Shown: piece after piece, positions 32,121 through 43,519 of the stretch | Layout: every line of letters starts with the position of its first letter | How positions within the stretch are numbered: the stretch's first letter is position 1 | NCBI GenBank assembly: GCA_021229015.1 | Contig: CM037789.1 | Coordinates: forward strand, 30,051,452 to 30,115,451 | Reading direction: 5' to 3' | Source of the DNA: Solen grandis | Lineage: Eukaryota > Mollusca > Bivalvia > Adapedonta > Solenidae | DNA length: 64,000 nucleotides | Position numbers and translations under genes: made by a program | Notes under the pieces: generated by a model | Database searches by the model: none | Seen by the model: the letters and a program-made list of their open reading frames with translations, nothing else | Told to the model about the DNA's origin: nothing

Positions 32121-33498
32121 TTATAGCGGGATGCTGTAGATCAGTACAATGTAGACACAAGCCCTCAAATAATTGAACACTGTATGTGGAACATTTATTC
32201 AACAGAGATTCTGTTAAAATGTTCTCGAGACATTTACGTGTATAATCATGATTGGTATTTTTATTGCGAGCACTAATTAAATGGAATTCACTTAAATGAA
32301 GAACTATACTTGCTGCTTTAAGAGATAATGACGCAACTTCAAAGTAAAACCGCATTTATCCTGGGCACTAATTTTATCAAATGTTTCAAATCAAAATTGC
32401 CTTCGTTAACAAATGCAAACGCTGCCTATTAAATCAGTGGTACAATTGATTTTTGTATCCACTGCGTGCAGAGTAACGGTATTTTGGAGTCTCACAGCTC
32501 GTTTGCAATGCTTGACCTTCTAACACACGATTTCTTCCGCGAAATTACAGTAAAAAGTGCATTTATATATATCATTTCGTCTATGCTATTTACCAGTTGA
32601 AATCTAGCTAGGTAAACCAATTAATCAATTTAAATCTTTTAAAAGAAACGGTAGTAATGAAACATTGTGATATTTTCGTAAATGGCCGCCATTGTGAAAA
32701 TTGCGCAATTTCATAACAGTTCCAAATACAGGTATAAACGAAAGTTTACAAATGTAAAAAAATTATAAGCTGCCAATACCATCCGAGTATTCCACATCTT
32801 TGCATAATTAGGAAGCCTTAGAATGCGTGTTAATTGGATAATCCCACAGCAGGTGCTGGTTACTTTAAGTAGTATACAGTGTAGAGAGACTTATATTTTT
32901 GTGCATTACGCAACTTAAACAACCGCGGTACTAATTTACTGACTTCTTCGTATGCGCCAAACACATTCGCCAATTAGAAAAATCTTGCGCCAGTTTCATA
33001 ATTTTGTCGCTTTTGGCACCATTGGCGACCGACAGCGTGAGCCCTGTATTGGACCAGGTGACGATTTAGTTAGGCTTATTGGCTGACTAACTAAATTGTC
33101 CGGTCGTTGGTTGAATCGCTTGTTGCTGAATGGATTATCAATTAATTGGTCTGTTGGATATATTAGTGTCTGGTATGCGGTTTGTTTGGTTGGTTCTTTT
33201 TTACAAACGGCCCGCTTTTAACTGGAGGTGGGCTAACTGTTTAGTTGGTTGTTAATTGCTAAGGAAAAAAACTGAATATCGGCTTTATATATATATTTTT
33301 TTTATCATTTTACAAAGGAAATTTACTCAAAAAAGAAAGCTCATTAAACTCTAAGGGAAAAAATAATTTATAATTAGGTTTCAACTTTAATCTTATTTTT
33401 ACTTAGTATAACTTTATTAATGGAAATTTAAACAGGGAGTGACGTAAAAACGTAAACAGTCGCACTTTCCGTGGACTTAATATTGATCTTTTTAGACC

Positions 33499-33500
<2 letters not shown>
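32121..33500. other. Unique stretch with GGTTGGTT-like periodicity near its right end
   Basis: From about 33055 to 33250, TTGGT/TTAGT motifs recur at irregular spacing (GTTAGGCTTATTGGCTGAC, GTCGTTGGTTGAATCG, TTTGGTTGGTTC). This looks like a very worn minisatellite. No gene seen in the 1.4 kb. Confidence 0.4.

Positions 33501-33531
<31 letters not shown>
33501..33531. repeat. (TTA)n microsatellite
   Basis: About ten TTA units. Confidence 0.95.
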
Positions 33532-33532
<1 letters not shown>

Positions 33533-33554
33533 GAAATATAATGTTTGAGTTCAG

Positions 33555-33715
33555 TATCAATGGTCGATATGTTAGTGAATCCCATGTAAGCGGGAGGTCG
33601 TGGGTTCGGTTCCCGACCGCGACATACCTCAGTCAGTAGAAAAATATACTGTAAGGACAGTTCCAGGATTTGGTGGCCCGATGTAAGGATAATGTGACTG
33701 CCTGTTGTGTCATTT
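33555..33715 (+). repeat. SINE-A fragment: head and start of core
   Basis: GGGAGGTCGTGGGTTCGGTT, CCCGACCGCGACATACC (B-box region), then GACAGTTCCAGGATTTGGTG, GCCCGATGTAAGGATAATG and TGACTGCCTGTTGTGTC. The 3' half is missing. The TTAA-flanked MITE-G starts ~27 bp downstream. Confidence 0.7.
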
Positions 33716-33741
33716 CTATAAATATATCTTGTAACTTAAAT

Positions 33742-33932
33742 GTAATCCATCCATCATTAAATTATAATCACGGTCCTTCAAATGTTTAAAAAAATTTCAG
33801 TGCATATGCAGGCATCAACTGAATTGAAGTTATAGACTTTTAGCTCAAAGTCTACAAAGGCTTGCATTTACTCTAAAATTCCTATGATCACTTGATGGAC
33901 CATGATCACAATTTAATGGTGAATGGATTACC
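33742..33932 (+). mobile_element. MITE-G copy 2
   Basis: Arms GTAATCCATCCATCATTAAA with TTATAATCACGGTCCTTCAA, and TTGATGGACCATGATCACAA with TTTAATGGTGAATGGATTACC, are ~40-bp inverted repeats. TTAA lies directly right (33933-33936) and TTAA also two bases left of GTAATCC. The internal AGTGCATATGCAGGCATC corresponds to GTGTAGATGCAAGCATC in copy 1. Non-coding. Confidence 0.8.
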
Positions 33933-35140
33933 TTAAACAGGTAAATAAGAATACGGAGGAAGATAAGGTAATATTAGTTTATATAAAAGATCTAATATTG
34001 AGAATTTCAAGTTTTTATTATATTAAAAATGGACTTTTTCAAAACTCGTGTTTTCTATATACCATGCAATTAAACATTTGCGCGATTTTTTTAGATGAAA
34101 ATTTCAAATATATTATTATTATTTTCTTTCACTGATCAGTACTATCAATACCTTTATAATCTTGAAATATATAGCTTTTTTTTAAAGTGCGGATTGGGTT
34201 TACATATATTTTATTAGATGAATATTTGATGGTGAAGATAAAGACATTAAGTCATGAATCACGATATCAGGTAAAAAAACAGAGCATTTCTACTGAAGGA
34301 GAATTAAAAAAAAATGTTGATAATAAATCATTTTTACGAGTACATCATAAAAGATAAATTATTATCATTTTTAAGACAAAAACGTTCCCAGAAATTAAAA
34401 TGAAATAACGCCATTTCGTATAATCGAGGATTCTCATGGGAAAATTTAAAGGAAAAATGATGGAAAATGGCAATAAATAGACTAATCAGCATGAATTATA
34501 TTTTTATATTTTTCTCAGAGTGAAAGATCGTAACTTGTTTATTTCACTCTTGGTGCTGATAATCATTTTTTTTCTATGACCATATCTGAAATTAAATGCG
34601 ATCTTAACATGATAAACAAATTGTCTCTCTTACATCATAATTGATATTAAGATGCCGTTTCCACGACAACGGAAGTTTTACAATAAATGTATGTCTGCTT
34701 TGAAGTAATGTCACGTTGGCCACTCATGACGTTTAACGATTATCCTTTAAAGCGAACAAATAGCTTCCATTTATCAAGCTGTTTTGCCTGTCACTGCATG
34801 ACGAAAATAATTTGAAGCAATCTCCAGGCATGCCATGGTTAACTCCCTTGACACTCAGTACATCTTGGAAAATAGAACACTCGCTAATTCAACCACACAC
34901 TCTCTGTGAATAATCCAGTTTTTTTTTTAAATATACAATTTTAAGTAAAGAATGATGCTCACATAGTTACATGTACGTAACATATTGCAACGTCAAATGT
35001 CATGTGATAAAATTGATGAGAACGACATCTGCCCGTATACATGTATATTATTAACCAATGTTTTGTCGTGTATACTAAATTCTTGTTGTAAAATCAGAAA
35101 AAAAGTTCGACTTTGGATTGACAAATTACTTTTAGGTATG
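33933..35140. other. Unique AT-rich stretch, nothing recognised
   Basis: No gene or repeat could be supported over 1.2 kb. Confidence 0.5.
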
Positions 35141-35149
35141 CGTGGTATT

Positions 35150-35560
35150 ACAGATAAATCGATATGCCGTGATTCTGGCCCGATACGATACGTATCGGTA
35201 TAGTATCAGGGACATATCAATCGTTATTCATCCTTTCTACGCGTCAGATTTTTAAGTTTTAAAAATATTCATTCATTGAACTGAAAGCTATACCAGGAGC
35301 TTCTAACTATTTTATTTGTTTTGTTATTGTTTGATTTAATTTTTGTTTGCTTTTATCATACCTAAATAAAGGAAATTTTAACCATATGAGGTATATTTAT
35401 ATTAATAATATTAAATCCTTATTAAAAAAATACATGCATTGGGTTAAGAAAGATTAACTGTTTTATAGCTATAACATATCGCGATTTGTTCTGATCTTAT
35501 CGCGATACTCATCCTTATCTATTATATTGGTTATTCTATCGCTATCAAACTTATCTTTTG
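35150..35560. repeat. Possible old element rich in GATACGTATCG/TATCGCGAT words, weak
   Basis: GCCCGATACGATACGTATCG and GGTATAGTATC at the left, and CATATCGCGATTTG with CTTATCGCGATACTC at the right (35476-35510), suggest an old palindromic-rich element. The boundaries are unclear and the middle is plain AT-rich DNA. Confidence 0.25.
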
Positions 35561-36648
35561 AGATCACTGTAAAAATATAATCAATGTTTTATACTTTATC
35601 ATGTTTAATGTGATTTTGGGAATATTAAAGCATATATTAAGTTTTCTTTACAGAAAAGAAATGAAATTTTGTTGAGGTAAACACGAAAAAAAAACAAGAT
35701 ACAAAAAGGACTCGGACAAAAAACCTGATTGGGTAATATATTTAAAAAATATCAATAACAAGTGATATTAAACGACTGAAAGATTATTTTACTCTATGGT
35801 ATATGGCGATGTATAGAAATTTATGGAGTATATAGAATAGCGTATATTTCTTCTCTGAGTTATGTTATTATTTGAAAGATTTGACGAGGAATTTGGTTAA
35901 TTAAATGTGCGTGCGTACAATTAATTTGAAAATTTAAAAACGCCATAAACGCTATAAAATTGTCGCCATACCAGGGTAAGACATATATTTGTCTTCAAAA
36001 TTAGATGCTGCAAATTTATTTAATTACCAACAACATTAAGATATATATCCTATGGTACGATACTTCCTTGATCAACTCATATTTCCCCGTCTCATTTATA
36101 TGTTGTTATAGTAATAAAATATATTCAATATACCAACCTTTCCTGTAACTCAATTTAAAGGCAGCATGTCAAATGGTTAGACATGGCTGAGATCTATGGA
36201 ATCACAGAGAAGACATGGTGTTTTCTGGAATTCTGTGGTTTAACCTGTTTTGCTATTTGTTTTATTTACGTGTTGTTGTCAGATTTGCGTTATATTTGTA
36301 TTTCACAAATACAATCACGAAAATCCTACTTTGTCTTAACGTCAGAATGTAGGGAAAAAATGTTGTTTTCTTCAAACATTTCAAACACAAGACAAACTGA
36401 ATCATGTACGTTCGTAATTTTTTTCAAACTTCCTCGACATCACGATAATTAAAAAACATAAAAATATCCTTGTTTCAGGAAATGTTTAACCTTTCGATGT
36501 CATTGCCTTCACTGTGTGCGAATGAAAATATAAAACAATATTCACATTGAAATATTTTTTTTTCTATTTCTTGAATCATTTTTTGAGTACAAATAAAGTC
36601 CAAATTCCACTTAATTTTCATAGCGCCAAGATATACTTAATCACTTAA
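35561..36648. other. AT-rich stretch, nothing supported
   Basis: An 89-codon frame at 36183-36452 (starts MAEIYGITEKTW) has one hydrophobic segment (CFAICFIYVLLSD), but no family, splice context or repeat support. It is not called as a gene. Confidence 0.4.
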
Positions 36649-36842
36649 GGCTATCAAACCATCAGTAAAGTTTTATCATGGTCCATCCAGTATTCGTTGG
36701 AATTATATGGTAAATAAATGCCTTTATGAACTTCGAACAAAAGAGCCTATAGCACCAAGTCAACGGATGCTTGCATCTGCACCGAAGTCTTTTTAAGCAG
36801 TTGAAGGACCATGATTATAATCTAATGATTGTTGGACTACAT
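36649..36842 (-). mobile_element. MITE-G copy 3, inverted
   Basis: On the minus strand: GTAGTCCAACAATCATTAGA, TTATAATCATGGTCCTTCAA at one end and TGGATGGACCATGATAAAAC with TTTACTGATGGTTTGATAGCC at the other. TTAA precedes it at 36645-36648, matching the TTAA found directly outside the same end in copies 1 and 2. The internal GTGCAGATGCAAGCATCCGT is nearly identical to copy 1. Confidence 0.8.
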
Positions 36843-36954
36843 TAAAAAGATATTTTACTACACTTGTTTTCCTAGTACTAATATATAAATGATTAACTTC
36901 TAAAAATATAAAGTTTTTAGTTTTTTTACTTAAGATTTACGTTACTGTGTCCTC

Positions 36955-37275
36955 ACATACACGGCTTTTTCTTACGAGTCCTTTCGTATCGCGAAATTCA
37001 TAAAGGTACAGGAGTCCTAACGATTTGAACACTTTTACAAGTTGCGATTTTTTTACGAGTTATAACAAGCTTTTCACGCACGGCCTATTACTCGTTGTTG
37101 CGATTGTTCACTTCAAAACTTTACGACTTGTTTAGAGTTACCACGGATGCATACGACCGATTTCCGGAAAATTAACGATTGCTACGAGTGTATGAATTTA
37201 CTACTAATTGGAATACTTTTTGTGTGTTAGTTGCGACCTGTTATTGTGTTGTTACGAAAAGTTAGGAGTTTTAGC
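36955..37275. repeat. Stretch with recurring ACGAGT/GTTGCGA words, weak
   Basis: TTACGAGTCC, TTTACGAGTTATAAC, ACTCGTTGTTGCGATTG, CTACGAGTG, AGTTGCGACC and GTTACGAAAAGTTAGG recur within 320 bp. AGGAGTCCTAACGA near the left is loosely mirrored by AAAAGTTAGGAGTTTTA at the right. It could be a worn foldback element. Confidence 0.3.
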
Positions 37276-37468
37276 AGTGCAGTGAAATCATTCATTTTTG
37301 ATATAGGCCTCACGTTTTCTAGAACAAAGATCCACGAAATTCCCTTAGGTACATAATCAAGGAAATTTAAATTCAACGAATATTAATGATTTTACAGTAA
37401 CCACGATACCCAAAAATATCAGAATGTAAATATCACTTGTTTCTGTCTAAAGCGAACTATTCAATGTT

Positions 37469-37675
37469 ATAGACCATTTCACCAGAGGATCGACAATACC
37501 CGGTATAATCCGTTGATTTAAATTGACCAATCAGTGACTGTGGATAGATATCAAATGTATGTTTATTTCCAATTGATTATTGTGTTGAAGTATACACCAG
37601 CATGTACATTAGGTGTTCGGGAAGTACTCGTGATTTACGTAGGTTTACGTCTCATTTCAGAGTGAAGTGGTCTAT
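37469..37675 (+). mobile_element. MITE-H copy 1
   Basis: The ends ATAGACCATTTCAC and GTGAAGTGGTCTAT are inverted repeats. The inside (CCGGTATAATCCGTTGATTT, ATTGACCAATCAGTGACTG, TATACACCAGCATGTACATT, GGTGTTCGGGAAGTACTCG, GATTTACGTAGG) is shared with 45438-45645. ~207 bp, non-coding. Confidence 0.7.
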
Positions 37676-39519
37676 GTAGGGCTTCTATATTGTAATATTT
37701 TCTTTAAGATAGTAGTGATACGGTATAAGTATGAAATATTGATAATAAAAAACATAATGGGGATGAGGAAAATATAACAGCTCATGACTTTAATACAAAC
37801 TCAAAATAAAACTAACAATGATTCCATATTTCATGTTCCTTTTTCCAGTGTTACAAAAAGAAAGACCAACAAACTGCCGCCTTTGATTGAATCTCAAACC
37901 CCTGTGATGGCTTCATTATTAATATGACCTCGACTGGCGTGATAATTCATGGAGAGAAATGTCGTGTAGCATAAATCCCTCATGAGAAAATGACAAATTA
38001 TGGTGGCATGTAATCAGCTTTAAAACATGAGGCAGCAAGGCCGATAAAAATGAAACAGCATGAATACATGCATTTGAAATCTCTTTTTATAGATTCTCAT
38101 TTTCTCTCTTATTAAACATTTCATTGGTATGCTCTCTCTCTCTCTTAAGAAATTCAGGATAACAAATATGTGGGGAAAACCTTTAAAGGTTCTGGGACTC
38201 TAATGCATCATATTTAAGAATCACAAAACAATAGTGAATACCGAAGTAATAAATCACTAGTAACGTGTTCATGATTTTTGTCATTTGTTACTTACGTTAT
38301 GATGTATATTTTTTTAATTCTAACCACTATGTCAATCTTTTCGGCGAAAAGTAAAGCACATATACACACACACATAACAAAAAAAACTTTTTATTATGCA
38401 TTTGTAAATTTACCAAACCATGACCAAAAAGTCATTATACAAAAATGTACTATTATTTTTTTTAACAGTTACTTGCAACGCTGTTCTGTGATAGCACACA
38501 TTTCTGCATCGCACAAAATTTCGTTGTTATATCTATACATCGATTTCCCTTTCTTTTTACTACGCGGAGAAGAAGTTACAAATTTTGTTTTCTGTCTTAT
38601 TACTAAATGGTGATAATTTTCATGTTTATTTCAGTACGATTGCGTTTTGGTCGAAACTGAATTGAAATGTGTTGAAAATCGATGCTGAAGATAAAGTATT
38701 TAATATACTGAAATATAAGAATATAAAAAATATAAGAAAGTATGCAATAAAAAAAACACACCTAAGAGATAATTTGAACCATAAATGGCTGAAATTTCCA
38801 GCGATGATGGATACAATTTCAACTGTATGCAACAGTTGGACCAATGATGGAGTGGATAATAACCATACAAACGGCGTATGAAAGGGGTGTGGCTTCGACT
38901 CCAAGCGGGAGAACATTTTTTACATTGCTTTTTATTATCATTATTATCATTTATGTAATACAAGATACATATATTTTTGTTATATTGAATATCATTAATT
39001 TACATATATTAAGTACATGTGTATATAAAATGACATGAAATAACATGCATACATTAAATAATGAAAGTTTGTTGTTTTAGATTTGCTTCCATATAATCCT
39101 ATAAACTGTAGGCAAGAGGAAAAGGGAGAGTAAGAGTGGCGATATGCTTATTGTTATCATTTCATTGAGACAAATGGTGTGCTCATCTTTTCTTTTAACG
39201 GCCGGGTTCACGCAAGGTTAAAGCGGGTAAATAGCCATGACTGGGTTTATTGGCATCGCTTTAAAATTTGATCATCGTTCATTAAACTTACTTTGATAAG
39301 CAAAAGAAATGCGACATCGTCACATCAGAAACCCTGTTCTCTCAGCCCTGTCAGCGCTTTGATTTTTAACAGTTTATAAACATACTGATTTTTTAAATCG
39401 TTTCCTCTGTAGCATATTGTAAGTACATCCATGGTACTTACTTAAAATGTTTAGCATTTTATTGTGTTCAATAAATATTTAATATAATGAACTTTTACTT
39501 CGGCGTTTAGAATTTAATA
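37676..39519. other. Unique AT-rich stretch; possible SINE relic at ~38835-38925
   Basis: GGGGTGTGGCTTCGACTCCA with GTGGATAATAACC ~35 bases upstream has B/A-box spacing, and T6 follows at ~38920. No tail is seen. A short (CT)n lies near 38133. Frames such as 38278-38613 (111 codons) and 38626-38916 have no recognisable domain. Confidence 0.35.
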
Positions 39520-39747
39520 GGGCCAAAAAAAAAAAAAATAGATCCGTTTCTGGTCTACCGACCGACCCTCTTTTTAAACGACCGACCATAAAGTTTTTTT
39601 ACCTCTTCGCCTTAAAAAAAAACATTTCCCTGTTTTCCTTTCGTTTCATGTAAAAACATAAACACAAATTAAAAATCCGACCTGCCGATCCTCTTTTTTA
39701 TTTGCTGGAGACCAGAAACGGAACTTTTTTTTTTTTTTTTTTTTGCC
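39520..39747. mobile_element. MITE-E copy with A-tract/T-tract ends
   Basis: It starts GGGCC-A(n)-TAGATCCGTTTCTGGTCTAC and ends with GGAGACCAGAAACGGAAC-T(n)-GCC, so CCGTTTCTGGTCT is an inverted terminal block. The left arm continues CGACCGACCCTC, then CGACCGACCATAAAG, matching 13985-14060. ~228 bp, non-coding. Confidence 0.75.
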
Positions 39748-39954
39748 TAAACAGTAAGTGAAGCAAGTAAGCAAAATCATACGTCATTTTACTTTGATGT
39801 GAGAACATAAATACTTATTCAAATCATTTAAAATACTCATTTTTGATGACTTCGCAGCGATAGATCGGGGGCATATTGTTTTGGTCTGTCTGTCTGTTTG
39901 TTTGTCTGTTTTTCTGTTTGTTTTTACACCATACCATAACACAGAAGTCCTTAC

Positions 39955-40203
39955 GGGGCCGCCGTGGCCGAGCGGTTACAGTCGTGGACTACAAATCTCT
40001 CAGCCCCTCACCGCTGTGGGTTCGAATCCCGGTAGGGACTTCGGATTTTTCATGTGAGGAAGCCTTCCAACTGGCTTGCGGTAGGTCGGTGGTTCTACCC
40101 GGGTTCCTCTGTGTACTCGGGGTCCTCCTCCACCTGTAATTAGCTGGACGTCGCTATATGATTGAAATACTATCGCAGCGACGGTAAACCCCAATACAAC
40201 AAC
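39955..40203 (+). repeat. RUDI-like V-SINE, nearly full length
   Basis: The tRNA-Leu-like head GCCGTGGCCGAGCGGTTACA has a perfect A box (TGGCCGAGCGG). GTGGGTTCGAATCCCGG has a perfect B box. The centre TTTTTCATGTGAGGAAGCC, CTGGCTTGCGGTAGGTCGGT, GGTTCTACCCGGGTTCCTC and GGTCCTCCTCCACC is followed by the tail GTCGCTATATGATTGAAATA, CTATCGCAGCGACGG, TAAACCCCAATACAAC. From memory this is the layout of RUDI, a V-SINE widespread in molluscs. Its last ~40 bp resemble the SINE-A tail. Confidence 0.85.
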
Positions 40204-40600
40204 ATCTACAGCTTGCAAACTTCATAGATGCATGCTTTATGAGCTCTACCCACCAGGAGACCATAATTTTCAAATGACCTTGACCACACAGTAATTTTCA
40301 CCTATTCACAGATGCTCTTCAATTGGAGGTAAAGTATAAAAATCCCAAATATTATTATATAATAATTCAGAATAGAATAGAATATTGATTTAAAGACACC
40401 TCAACAGTCGAAAAACGTAATACGGTGTCTAAAAACGCTTCAAATTACGATAAGTCACAAAATTATACAAAAGTGAATCCCGCACAGCAGGATAGTAAAC
40501 ACGTTTAATATAATAATTTAAAATTATTTTAAATAACATTTTGCGAAAAAAAAATAATTTAAACATTTAAAGAAGACAAAAACATAATTTCATGTCCACT

Positions 40601-40700
40601 NNNNNNNNNNNNNNNNNNNNNNNNNNNNNNNNNNNNNNNNNNNNNNNNNNNNNNNNNNNNNNNNNNNNNNNNNNNNNNNNNNNNNNNNNNNNNNNNNNNN
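40601..40700. other. Assembly gap, 100 N
   Basis: Exactly 100 N, the conventional size for a gap of unknown length. Sequence continuity across it is not assured. Confidence 1.
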
Positions 40701-42018
40701 CAATGAATGATCTATAAAGGAAATGAATGAAACACTTAAGACATATTTGTTAATGTGATTTTCTTTAGTAACAAGGTCATGTGGAAACTCATTTAGCATA
40801 TATTTGATACCAATGATTACAAAACAGTTATATAGTTACAGAACCTGTTATTTATGTTTATTGTGATGTAATTTAAGCAACATCGAAAAGGTTTACCCAT
40901 GGAGAAAAGCGCCTTTGTTTAAGACAAATCGACTTTTGTGAAGGCTCTTGGTGATGAACAGAAGTTTTTACTCCGGGAGCATGTCGTCTAGTTACATCCA
41001 CGGACTGATCAGTGTGTAAGCTTTCGGACACTTGATCACAATCACACCAATTCCAAGTTTTCTCGACACTTCTTACCGAGTCTGACAGCCGAGATACAAA
41101 TTAAGATCCGTCTCAATTACGACTTAAACCCTCCAAAAATCCATAGCATCGTGGCCAAGGCAGATATTTCAGAGTTCCAAGCGAAATTTGCTTCTATGGT
41201 TTATTAATTGTGAATCTGATCAATCGACGTTAAAGAATTTTTGTGACAGCTTCTCAAAGAAGAAGCCGGCAACAAAAGCAAATGAAATTTAGGCACAATG
41301 AGAACACTGGAATATCTCGGAATTTAGCTTTTGTACACATGTAATATTGGTTCTTGGATAAAGGCCATCGTCCCATAAGTAGGTTATTGAATCGAGTTGA
41401 GAAATCAACGTTTTTGTGAGCGAAAGGATAAAATAGTGTCGGTACAGTTTCGTTATGTTACTTAAGAATTTGTTGATGTGTTACTTTGTTCTGTTGGACC
41501 TTTTAGTGCTTTATGACGCTCTTCTGGCTTTTTTCAAAAGTCTGAAGGATTAGTCAGACGAGCCTCAGACAAATTTGTTTTCATATTTCAAGAGGTTACA
41601 GCACTGTGTTGAGATGTTACAGTTTAGAAAAGAGGCACAATGCCGAGACTATGGTGAGTTGAATGGATGATTATATCGGCGCGTCATGGCGATCTGATGC
41701 TAGGAAATGACACGTTGATCTCAAAGACTTTTAATATTTGATAAATATAAAACCGTTCAATACACTGGTATTACATATCGTGTAATTTCGAAAACTAACA
41801 TCAGGGAGTGAGTGGTGTTTGGAGCAAGGAACTTGACAAAACCTTGGATGGGACAAGATGGTGTATGAAGACCCGGGTTACCGTTACACATGGTCGTTAT
41901 GACCAGGGTCAAATGTAAATAAACAAGAACATTAAAACAACATAATGATCAGATTGTGTGTGTGTGTTGTTTTTTTTTAACATTCATAAAAAATGAACTA
42001 AAACAAATATGCACTCAG
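40701..42018. other. Unique stretch right of the gap, nothing recognised
   Basis: Slightly less AT-rich than its surroundings at 40900-41320. No gene, splice-consistent exon or repeat could be supported. A short (TG)n lies near 41956. Confidence 0.45.
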
Positions 42019-42019
42019 C

Positions 42020-42160
42020 CTGTAAGGGTAGTTTTAGGACTGGTTGGCCAGGTGTCGTGAGTGATACTGCAGTATAGCAACACTACATCTGTCTCAAGTA
42101 GACATCGTCTCCTAATGCTAAAATACTGTCGGTGGGAAGTTAAATCCAATAAACAAACAA
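42020..42160 (+). repeat. SINE-A fragment, internal deletion, tail intact
   Basis: TAGTTTTAGGACTGGTTGGC, CAGGTGTCGTGAGTGATACT, GCAGTATAGCAACACTACAT, CTGTCTCAAGTAGACATCGT and CTCCTAATGCTAAAATACTG, ending GTCGGTGGGAAGTTAAATCC and AATAAACAAACAAATT. The core part between GTGTC and GATACTGCAG is shortened. Confidence 0.75.
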
Positions 42161-42814
42161 ATTTTGAAATGAAATTCATATCCATGAAGACATGTTGTCA
42201 ATATGTTGAAACATGGTCTATTAAGTGGTTCTTGGCTTGGTCAAAAAAAATTGACTGTTTCATAATGACTGATTTTATTAACATTTAAATCATTTTGGAT
42301 CTAGTCAGACAAGACTTAATAAGCATGAAAACTATACATTCATTACATACTCTGAAATTATTCAATTAGAGTATTTTGATAGTAAACTTCCTGGTTCATA
42401 AACTATATCTTTTTTTCGAATCTCGGTGGTTTTCATTCAAAATATTCCTTCATATAGCTTTATTTGTAGTCACTTGCTTTTAATCTGAAGCAGATTGCGC
42501 TCAGTATAGAATTTGTGCCTTGTTCCTCAATATTATGCAAAAAAATAATTTTCTAAAAGCCACACAAGAGTTCATACCCTTTGTCCTTGGGAAATTCAGC
42601 TGTTATAACGTAAGCTCTCTTCTTCGTAAGGCATTTCAGTACCTTAATACATGTTTTTCGTAATGCCCAATGTTCTCAGATTTAAATCATGTGTTTTCTC
42701 ATATTAAACTGTTGAAAGAAAATACATACAGCTTGAAAATGATTGTGCCTTATATGTACAAACATTTTTTTGAATAATTAACATTAGCTCGGGTATTAAA
42801 ATGCATATGTCTGT

Positions 42815-42910
42815 TCGATACTGCAGAGTGGCAGCACTATATCTTTCTAAAGTAAACATCGCCATCAAATGACTGACATAATGTCGGTGGGACTCAATAA
42901 ATAAACATAT
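42815..42910 (+). repeat. SINE-A tail fragment
   Basis: GATACTGCAGAGTGGCAGCA, CTATATCTTTCTAAAGTAAA, CATCGCCATCAAATGACTGA, CATAATGTCGGTGGGACTC and AATAAATAAACA match the SINE-A 3' half. Confidence 0.7.
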
Positions 42911-43476
42911 TTCTGTTAAAGACTTCCATGAGAAATTTACCTATATACATATTAGAGTCAGGCTTTTTTCCATTAAATAAAACTGTCTATTATTGTCGAT
43001 GCAAAAATGTAAAACTTGTCCAGATCGACATCAAAGCTGATGGTATCTAGATCAAAGATAACAGACGAATTAACTTTATACGTGTTTTGTGTTCCCCGCG
43101 ACCTATTGTTGAAAAATTTAACACCGGTACCCTAAACTACTTCGAAAACAGTTTTCCACTATCTTTTAATATTTCCCACCCATTTAATTCAACGGACAAA
43201 TCTGGATCATAAATGCCAAGTTATTGTATGTACTTAATTTCCACGCCTTTCGAACACCTGATGGTATCTGTGCTGGGTAAAAAGCATTCCCGTGATAAAA
43301 TATGATTAATATGCGGGTGATATCTTGATGGGTTTTCTGATTTAAAACTTTTATCTAGTGGTTTAATTTTTCAAAGAGAATGGAAACAATACCTGTTCAA
43401 ACAATACGGGCAAAATGCAAATAGACGTTTGTTATGGTCCATTGCAAATGAGTACACATTGGTGTTATTTTAGGCT

Positions 43477-43519
43477 ATGATGCTTTGGTTCCAGTCGTTC
43501 ATTCTCCTAGTTGCTTCAG
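43477..43519 (+). CDS. Possible first coding exon with signal peptide
   Basis: Two ATG codons start MMLWFQSFILLVAS, a strongly hydrophobic 14-residue N-terminus like a signal peptide core. It is followed at once by CTTCAG|GTGAGT, a near-perfect splice donor, giving a phase 1 intron as is common after signal-peptide exons. The octamer ATGCAAAT lies upstream at 43416. No positively charged n-region is present. An acceptor-like TATTTTAG just before (43466-43473) also allows reading it as an internal exon in another frame. Downstream exons were not found. A donor of this quality is expected about once per 65 kb per strand by chance. Confidence 0.3.

Noticed and set aside
40590..40799. Minus-strand frame through the N gap
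   Set aside because: Most of it is unknown sequence.
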